From CAWABB01 sp963780165 (lineage in GTDB: Bacteria > Bacteroidota > Ignavibacteria > UBA10030 > UBA6906), in assembly GCA_963780165.1 (NCBI GenBank), contig CAWABB010000001.1:248001-312000 (forward strand): a stretch of DNA of 64,000 bases. The letters run 5' to 3'. A model generated the notes under the pieces. It had not been told where the DNA came from. It made no database searches and worked only from the letters and a program-made list of their open reading frames with translations. A program made the translations under genes and the position numbers. Position 1 is the first letter of the stretch, and each line of letters opens with the position of its first letter. Shown one piece after another: positions 59,389-64,000 of the stretch.

Positions 59389-59417
59389 ATATTACAAAGA
59401 GGTCTTCACATAGTCAA
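59389..59417 (-). promoter_or_regulatory. Promoter of the peroxidase/Cyc2-like operon
   Basis: Minus strand: TTGACT (59417-59412), 17-nt spacer, TAATAT (59394-59389). Start near 59382. Confidence 0.7.
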
Positions 59418-59543
59418 AGCGTATGTATGGCCCGGTTCTACTGAACGACGACCTCGTCCGCGAACAGCCAAGCCTTCGTGCCCGCGTCAACGCGAAGTGA
59501 GGCCCGAAGCACCGTTCAAGACTGGCGCACATTACCCCTGCTC

Positions 59544-59572
59544 TTGCTGCATACATTCTTTTGTGGTATCCT
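59544..59572 (+). promoter_or_regulatory. Promoter of the GH2 gene
   Basis: TTGCTG (59544-59549), 17-nt spacer, TATCCT (59567-59572). Start near 59579. Confidence 0.55.
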
Positions 59573-59749
59573 ATCTTGATCTTTCCAGATTCGAATCATC
59601 TTCTCCCCCAATTCGCTGTCGCTCGCAGGCCGGGGGAAGTTCATGGCCCCGGGGACGCTGCAGGTCAGCGTCATGAACCTCGAATGCTCGTCTGCTTTTC
59701 ATCGACCGACAGCATTTCCCCAGCCAGACGCCATCATCGCGAGTGTACG

Positions 59750-62437
59750 ATGAGCCCGAACATGTTCAAAACGATCTTCGCCTGCATGGCAGGTTCAATC
59801 CTGTTGTGCGGCCTTTCCTCCTGCACGTCGTCAGAGACGTCCACGCATGAGGCCCCGAGCAGTCAGCCGCGAAGGCAGCACGATTTGGATTCCGGCTGGA
59901 TCTGTATGAATGTGCGGGATGTGCATGCGACGGGCGAGGAGCTTTCAAAGCCTTCCCTCCCGCTATCGGGCTGGTCCCCCGCCACAGTGCCGGGCACGGT
60001 TCTGACCACGCTCGTGAACAACAAGCTGGCCCCGGATCCTTTCTACGGCATGAACAACAGGCGGATCCCTGACATCTATGAGACAGGACGGGACAGGTAT
60101 ACCTACTGGTTCGTGAAAGACTTTCGAGAGGGGCCGCCTCACGGAAAGAGCCAGGTCTGGCTGCGCTTTCGGGGGGTGAACTATGGCTGCGACATCTACC
60201 TGAACGGCCGGCGGTTGAACGAGAAGACGCACTACGGGATGTTCCTTCGTCAAGCGTACAACATCACATCTGCCCTCTCGGGCAACGGAAACAACAGGCT
60301 CGCAGTTCTCGTGTATCCCCCCGATCCGGTGGGGAAGGCGAACGGCGGTCAGGGCGGCGACGGCACGATCGGGCGGAATGTGTCCAGCCAGTACGTTGCC
60401 GGATGGGATTGGATTCAGTCCATCCCCGACCGGAACACGGGAATCTGGGACAACGTGACCATCGAGACGACGAATACCATCAGCGTGAACAACCCGTACG
60501 TGGTCACTCTCGTACCGGGGAAGAGATACCCCGGCCAACCGCAGGCCCCTGCGATCCTCCGCGTGAGCGCGGAAGTCGAGAACCCGACCGGCGAGAGGGT
60601 CCGGGGAACTTTGCAGTACGTGCTGGATGGGGCGACAGTCCGGAAGGAGGTCCAACTGGAGCCCTTCTCGACAGCGCACGTGGAACTCCCTGACCACACG
60701 GTGAGGAATCCCAGGTTGTGGTGGCCGAACGGGTATGGCCCGCAAGACCTGACGACAGTGCTGATTCAGTTCGAAGGGATCGAAGGAACGCTCATGGATG
60801 AGCGGTCCGTCACCACCGGCATCCGCGACATTCAAACACGATGGAATCCGGACACACGAAGCCGCGAGGTACTTGTCAATGGCCAGCACCTCTTCGTGAA
60901 GGGCGGGAACTGGATCGTCTCGGATGCCATGCTCCGCCTCTCGCCGGAGCGATACGACGCAGAGATCCGGTTTCATCGCGACATGAACCTCAACCTGATC
61001 CGGATCTGGGGAGGCGGCATCACCGAACGACCCGAATTCTATGAGGCGTGCGACAGGTACGGCCTGCTGGTGATGCAGGACTTCTGGATCTCAGGCGACT
61101 GTAACGGCAAATGGCTGGATCCGAAGAAATCAGAAGACCAGTGGACACGGCGCAGGTATCCCGACGACCATGCGCTGTTCCTCCGTTCCGTGGCCGATCA
61201 GGTGAAGATGATCCGCAACCACCCTTCCCTCGCCTTCTACTGCGGTGGGAACGAGATCTCGCCCCCCGAGGACATCCTGGCGGCCATGCAGGATTCCCTG
61301 CTTCCGGCGCTCGACAGCAGCCGCTACTTCTTTACGTATTCTAACGCGGACAGCATGTCGTACAATTTCATTGGAGGAAACGGCGACGGCCCGTACGGCC
61401 TCCGGCAGAATCGTCACTTCTGGGAACACCGTTCGTTTCCCTTCAACTCGGAGATCGGATCGGTCGGCATGGGAGACCGCGAATCGCTCGAACGCTTCAT
61501 CCCACCCGAGAATATGGTGATGCCGGATGAGGGCTCCAGGAAGATCGACTCGCTCTGGAGATTCCACAAGTATCAATGGTACGGGAAAAGCATCGAGGCG
61601 TACGGAAAGCCCGGCGACGTGAAAGATTTCGCTGACAGGGCGCAGCTGGTGAACTACGACCAGTACAGGGCTCTGATGGAAGGGCACCTGGCGCACATGT
61701 GGGAGTGGTACACCGGGGTCATCATCTGGAAGACCCAGAACCCATGGACGGCGATGCGCGGGCAGATGTACGACTACTACCTCGATCCAAACGCGGGCCT
61801 CTACGGACTGCATCACGCCAACGAGCCGCTGCACGTCATGTGCAGCCCTGCAGACGGGATGTTGTGGGTGGTAAACAACAGCTTCCGCCCACAACGCGAC
61901 CTGATGGTGCAGGCACGGATCTTCGATATAGCAGGGAACGATTCTCTGATCTTTCAATGGTTCGTGGAGATAGGCCCCTCCTCCGTCCAGAAGATCGACA
62001 CGATCATGAACCCCTTGAAGTTGGCCTTTGCCCGCGAGGGTGGATTCTTGAGTCTTCGGCTGCTCGACGTGTCCCGGAACGTGCTCAGCCAGAACCTCTA
62101 CTGGTATCCGGATTCCACGGAGGCGTACAGCGGCATCCGGCAGATGCCCGCAGCACAGGTGTACGTGGTCGCCAGACGAGTGGGCGAAGGACGGATCGAG
62201 GTGAACATCGAAAACCCCGCAGGGGGGCCGCTGGCATTCTTCCTGCGGATGTCGCTGGTCAATGGCGAGTCAAAGAAGAGGATCCTGCCGGTCTTCTATC
62301 GTGACAACTACGTATCCATCCTGCCCGGGGAGAGACAGACATTCACGATTGAGCATCCACCCGGCGTAAGCTCCGCAGGCGCGCTTGTGTCGGTCAGCGG
62401 ATGGAATGTCGGCGAGCAGTATGTGAGAATTGAATGA
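59750..62437 (+). CDS. GH2 glycoside hydrolase lipoprotein (beta-mannosidase/glucosaminidase type)
   Basis: 895 residues. Lipobox LSSC (Cys25). Sugar-binding jelly roll (about 45-245; WSPATVPGTVLTTLVNN, VWLRFRGVNYGCDIYLNGR), immunoglobulin-like domain (about 250-360), TIM barrel (about 375-680) with FVKGGNWIVSDAM, LIRIWGGGITERPEFYEACDRYGLLVMQDF, acid/base Glu502 in FYCGGNEISPP and probable nucleophile Glu568 in FNSEIGSVGM. Layout matches the GH2 subgroup of beta-mannosidases, mannosylglycoprotein endo-beta-mannosidases and exo-beta-glucosaminidases; the last have Ser-Asp instead of Asn-Glu at the acid/base, which argues against them. Likely periplasmic or surface glycan degradation, next to a sulfatase. 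Start ATG 59750; ATG 59762 also possible. Confidence 0.88.
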   Translation: MSPNMFKTIFACMAGSILLCGLSSCTSSETSTHEAPSSQPRRQHDLDSGWICMNVRDVHATGEELSKPSLPLSGWSPATVPGTVLTTLVNNKLAPDPFYGMNNRRIPDIYETGRDRYTYWFVKDFREGPPHGKSQVWLRFRGVNYGCDIYLNGRRLNEKTHYGMFLRQAYNITSALSGNGNNRLAVLVYPPDPVGKANGGQGGDGTIGRNVSSQYVAGWDWIQSIPDRNTGIWDNVTIETTNTISVNNPYVVTLVPGKRYPGQPQAPAILRVSAEVENPTGERVRGTLQYVLDGATVRKEVQLEPFSTAHVELPDHTVRNPRLWWPNGYGPQDLTTVLIQFEGIEGTLMDERSVTTGIRDIQTRWNPDTRSREVLVNGQHLFVKGGNWIVSDAMLRLSPERYDAEIRFHRDMNLNLIRIWGGGITERPEFYEACDRYGLLVMQDFWISGDCNGKWLDPKKSEDQWTRRRYPDDHALFLRSVADQVKMIRNHPSLAFYCGGNEISPPEDILAAMQDSLLPALDSSRYFFTYSNADSMSYNFIGGNGDGPYGLRQNRHFWEHRSFPFNSEIGSVGMGDRESLERFIPPENMVMPDEGSRKIDSLWRFHKYQWYGKSIEAYGKPGDVKDFADRAQLVNYDQYRALMEGHLAHMWEWYTGVIIWKTQNPWTAMRGQMYDYYLDPNAGLYGLHHANEPLHVMCSPADGMLWVVNNSFRPQRDLMVQARIFDIAGNDSLIFQWFVEIGPSSVQKIDTIMNPLKLAFAREGGFLSLRLLDVSRNVLSQNLYWYPDSTEAYSGIRQMPAAQVYVVARRVGEGRIEVNIENPAGGPLAFFLRMSLVNGESKKRILPVFYRDNYVSILPGERQTFTIEHPPGVSSAGALVSVSGWNVGEQYVRIE

Positions 62438-62470
62438 CTGCCCGTCCTGGTCCAGTCGGTGTTCAGGAAA

Positions 62471-62620
62471 GCTATCCGTCGCGTGCCCGTTCTGGATCAT
62501 TGATGTCGCATCCGTCACGACGCCGCCTTGTGAGTACGAGAAGCCTGCGACGATAATGTTTAGACCGACCGGGACTCTGGCGTAAGCCCTGGGATCAAGA
62601 TCCTGCGCGGGCGAATCCTG
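62471..62620 (-). pseudogene. Remnant of an outer-membrane beta-barrel protein
   Basis: About 50 codons on the minus strand, QDSPAQDLDPRAYARVPVGL then NIIVAGFSYSQGGVVTDATS, resemble the N-terminal part of a transporter-like outer membrane family (relatives start with D-L-x-P-R-A-Y-x-N-x-P-x-G-x-N-F-x-x-x-G-Y-x-Y-S-x-G). It is cut off on both sides, with no signal peptide and no barrel. Probably gene debris between GH2 and sulfatase. Confidence 0.45.
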
Positions 62621-62722
62621 CCAACGAACCAATCCTGCCATCCTCTCCGACGTCCAATAAGCCGCGGGCCGGACACCCTCGCCCGGCCCGACTGCATACT
62701 GCACCTCCACGATGTTTGATGC

Positions 62723-64000
62723 CTACTGCCTGAGCATTGCTCTCTGCGCTTCCTTTGCCAGGTCCAGGTACTGGGCCTTCTCAACGGTGACTCCAACACC
62801 GAGGATGGTTCCACCTTTGAACTCTCCAGGGGATGCGTACTCCTGGGTAACTGCGTCTCCGCTGTCGAAGCCGACACAGAGACCGTCGCCCGAAAGCGTG
62901 AATTTGCCCGCCTGGGTCTTCATCGGACCCTCGGCAACAACCTTGTCGTTGACGTAAAGCATCGTCCTGCCAAGTGACTCGCCGTATTTGCCTGCGACGT
63001 CTCTGATGAACTCCATTCCGAGCGTGTACTTGCCGGGTTTGAGCACCGGTGAGACGAAGTGCTGCTCCGGCTTTATGCCGAGGAAGTTGTACACATAGTG
63101 GAATTTCCGGTCCTTGAGGAACAGCGAGTGACCTCCAAAGCGAGAACCCTGGGCGAAGATGACGCCGGAGGCATCTGCGTCGGTAATCTCGACGTTGGCC
63201 AGAATCTTGTATGAACGGCCCCGCACGCTGACAGCCACACCTTCCGGAACCGATGAAGTCCCCGGATAGTAAATGTACCGCTCCCGCGGTGACTCTGCGG
63301 CGGGCCGTTCGATGCCGAGCACCTCTACTGCCGAGCGATCGTCAAGCGGCAAGACCTTGTTCTTCTCTGCCTCTTCAAACCAGGCCTTTATCAGCGCCTC
63401 CAGTTTCTCGGGATGTTCCTTTGCAAGGTTCTTGGACTCAGCACGGTCAACATCGACGTGGTACAATTCCCATGCATCCTTGTCAAAGTGGCCCTTGCTG
63501 GTCAGCGGGGCGTGAAGAGCCGAGGCCTTCCAGCCGTCCTCCCAGATCCCCCTGGTGCCAAGCATGGCATAGTACTGGCGGCGCTTCTGCGTCGGGCCAT
63601 TGGGGTCCGCTTCAAAGGTGTAGCGCATCGAAACGCCGGAGAGCGGATACTGCTGGACGCCGCGATACACTCTCGGCATCTCCAGACCACAGATCTCGAG
63701 AATAGTCGGAACAATGTCTGTGGCGTGGTGATACTGGTTGCGGATCGCTCCCCGAGCTTTGATCCCCTTCGGCCATGAAATCACCAGGGGATCGCATGTC
63801 CCTCCGGAGTACTGGGAATATCGCTTGAACATCTGGAACGGTGTCGAAAAGGCAACCGCCCACCCTGTTGGATAATGGTTGTACGTGTCGGTTGAACCGA
63901 GCACGTCGATGTACTTCATGTTCTCCGACAGCTCATCGGGGTAGCCATTGAAGAACTTATTCTCATTCACAGAACCGCTGGGACTCCCCTCCCCGGACGC
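62723..64000 (-). CDS. Sulfatase family protein (N-terminus beyond window)
   Basis: C-terminal 425 or so residues of an arylsulfatase; the frame is open to the window edge (minus strand). NENKFFNGYPDELSENMKY, STPFQMFKRYSQYSGGTCDPL, VISWPKGIKARGAIRNQYHH, TDIVPTILEICGL and TRGIWEDGWKASALH match the large family of type I arylsulfatases (AtsA-like), including a second metal/sulfate-site lysine region. The N-terminal Cys/Ser-x-P-x-R motif that is turned into formylglycine lies outside. A C-terminal part with a jelly-roll look (SLFLKDRKFHYVYNFLG, TLGMEFIRDVAGKYG) is usual for this group. Substrate could be a sulfated glycan given the GH2 neighbour, or small aryl sulfates. Confidence 0.92.
   Translation of the reverse strand, partial: ASGEGSPSGSVNENKFFNGYPDELSENMKYIDVLGSTDTYNHYPTGWAVAFSTPFQMFKRYSQYSGGTCDPLVISWPKGIKARGAIRNQYHHATDIVPTILEICGLEMPRVYRGVQQYPLSGVSMRYTFEADPNGPTQKRRQYYAMLGTRGIWEDGWKASALHAPLTSKGHFDKDAWELYHVDVDRAESKNLAKEHPEKLEALIKAWFEEAEKNKVLPLDDRSAVEVLGIERPAAESPRERYIYYPGTSSVPEGVAVSVRGRSYKILANVEITDADASGVIFAQGSRFGGHSLFLKDRKFHYVYNFLGIKPEQHFVSPVLKPGKYTLGMEFIRDVAGKYGESLGRTMLYVNDKVVAEGPMKTQAGKFTLSGDGLCVGFDSGDAVTQEYASPGEFKGGTILGVGVTVEKAQYLDLAKEAQRAMLRQ

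Larger units (their letters stand above)
59194..59749. other. Intergenic region between the peroxidase operon and the GH2 gene
   Basis: About 550 bp without a gene. Two divergent promoters (59389-59417 minus, 59544-59572 plus) leave leaders of about 190 and 170 nt; I see no riboswitch or small RNA signature in them. Confidence 0.6.

Noticed and set aside
59750..62437. Exo-beta-D-glucosaminidase (CsxA) assignment for the GH2 protein
   Set aside because: The acid/base position is Asn-Glu (GGNE), while CsxA-type enzymes use Ser-Asp there; kept at GH2 level.
1..64000. tRNA or rRNA genes, CRISPR arrays, insertion sequences, prophage
   Set aside because: I looked for tRNA T-loop-like motifs, regularly spaced repeats, transposase or integrase motifs and terminal inverted repeats and found none that hold up by eye; a tRNAscan/CRISPR search would settle this.

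Overview
The window is a GC-rich chromosomal segment from a Gram-negative, heme-making bacterium. Pointers to the FCB group (Bacteroidota in the broad sense, probably a Chlorobiota/Ignavibacteriota-type lineage rather than a Bacteroides relative) are a secreted protein with a Por/type IX (T9SS) C-terminal sorting domain, a second T9SS-type tail left as a remnant, LptA/LptC proteins of the OstA-like kind, a DUF2723 membrane protein and the DUF2892-DUF6132 gene pair. The lineage is inferred; there is no rRNA or tRNA gene to fix it. Promoters are easy to read: about fifteen genes or operons have TTGnnn-N17-TAnnnT boxes of ordinary sigma70 type, most often with the -10 TATATT.

Region by region. 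1-4979 (minus): an LPS operon, kdsA - unknown gene - kdsD - lptC - lptA-like - lptB (cut by the window edge), almost all genes overlapping by 4 nt. 5040-8503 (plus): ispE, a TonB-dependent receptor and a DinB-family protein. 8519-14294 (minus): DUF2723 membrane protein, gmd, rmd (GDP-D-rhamnose synthesis) and a GT4 glycosyltransferase. 14386-19022 (minus): lepA, two tandem signal peptidases and hemW. 19197-21227 (plus): HAD phosphatase and an LhgO-like oxidase. 21369-31190 (minus): a long heme operon ccsA-hemA-hemC-hemD-hemE-hemH-hemY(PPO)-hemB-hemL, in which hemL carries a nonsense codon and a frameshift. 31283-36542: acs, a CPXCG protein, a GvpL/F-like protein, an ECF sigma factor with a zinc-finger anti-sigma candidate, and a small-protein cluster ending in a thioredoxin remnant. 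36847-43949: surface-glycan genes (class III aminotransferase, KdsC-like phosphatase, FAD oxidoreductase, GT-C protein) interrupted by a frameshifted amino-acid permease. 44079-50297: chalcone-isomerase-like protein, glycerophosphodiesterase, a T9SS tail remnant, a symporter/small membrane protein/CDGSH operon and a tandem pair of sugar-transfer-type ATP-grasp proteins. 50557-64000: a VIT-domain T9SS cargo, serA, a two-gene lipoprotein operon whose larger member looks like a caspase-fold (CHAT/C25-type) protease with a DUF2135-like domain, an operon of a di-heme peroxidase and a Cyc2-like monoheme cytochrome-porin, a GH2 lipoprotein, an outer-membrane-protein remnant and a truncated sulfatase.

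Themes: envelope building (Kdo, Lpt, O-glycan, signal peptidases), heme supply that could feed the c-type cytochromes at 56851-59193, and cell-surface proteins. The items most worth following are the caspase-like lipoprotein pair (54465-56736), the cytochrome-porin/peroxidase operon (56851-59193), the apparently leaderless promoters with identical geometry (ispE, TonB receptor, glycerophosphodiesterase), the GvpL/F-like protein without gas-vesicle genes, and the broken hemL in an otherwise intact heme operon.
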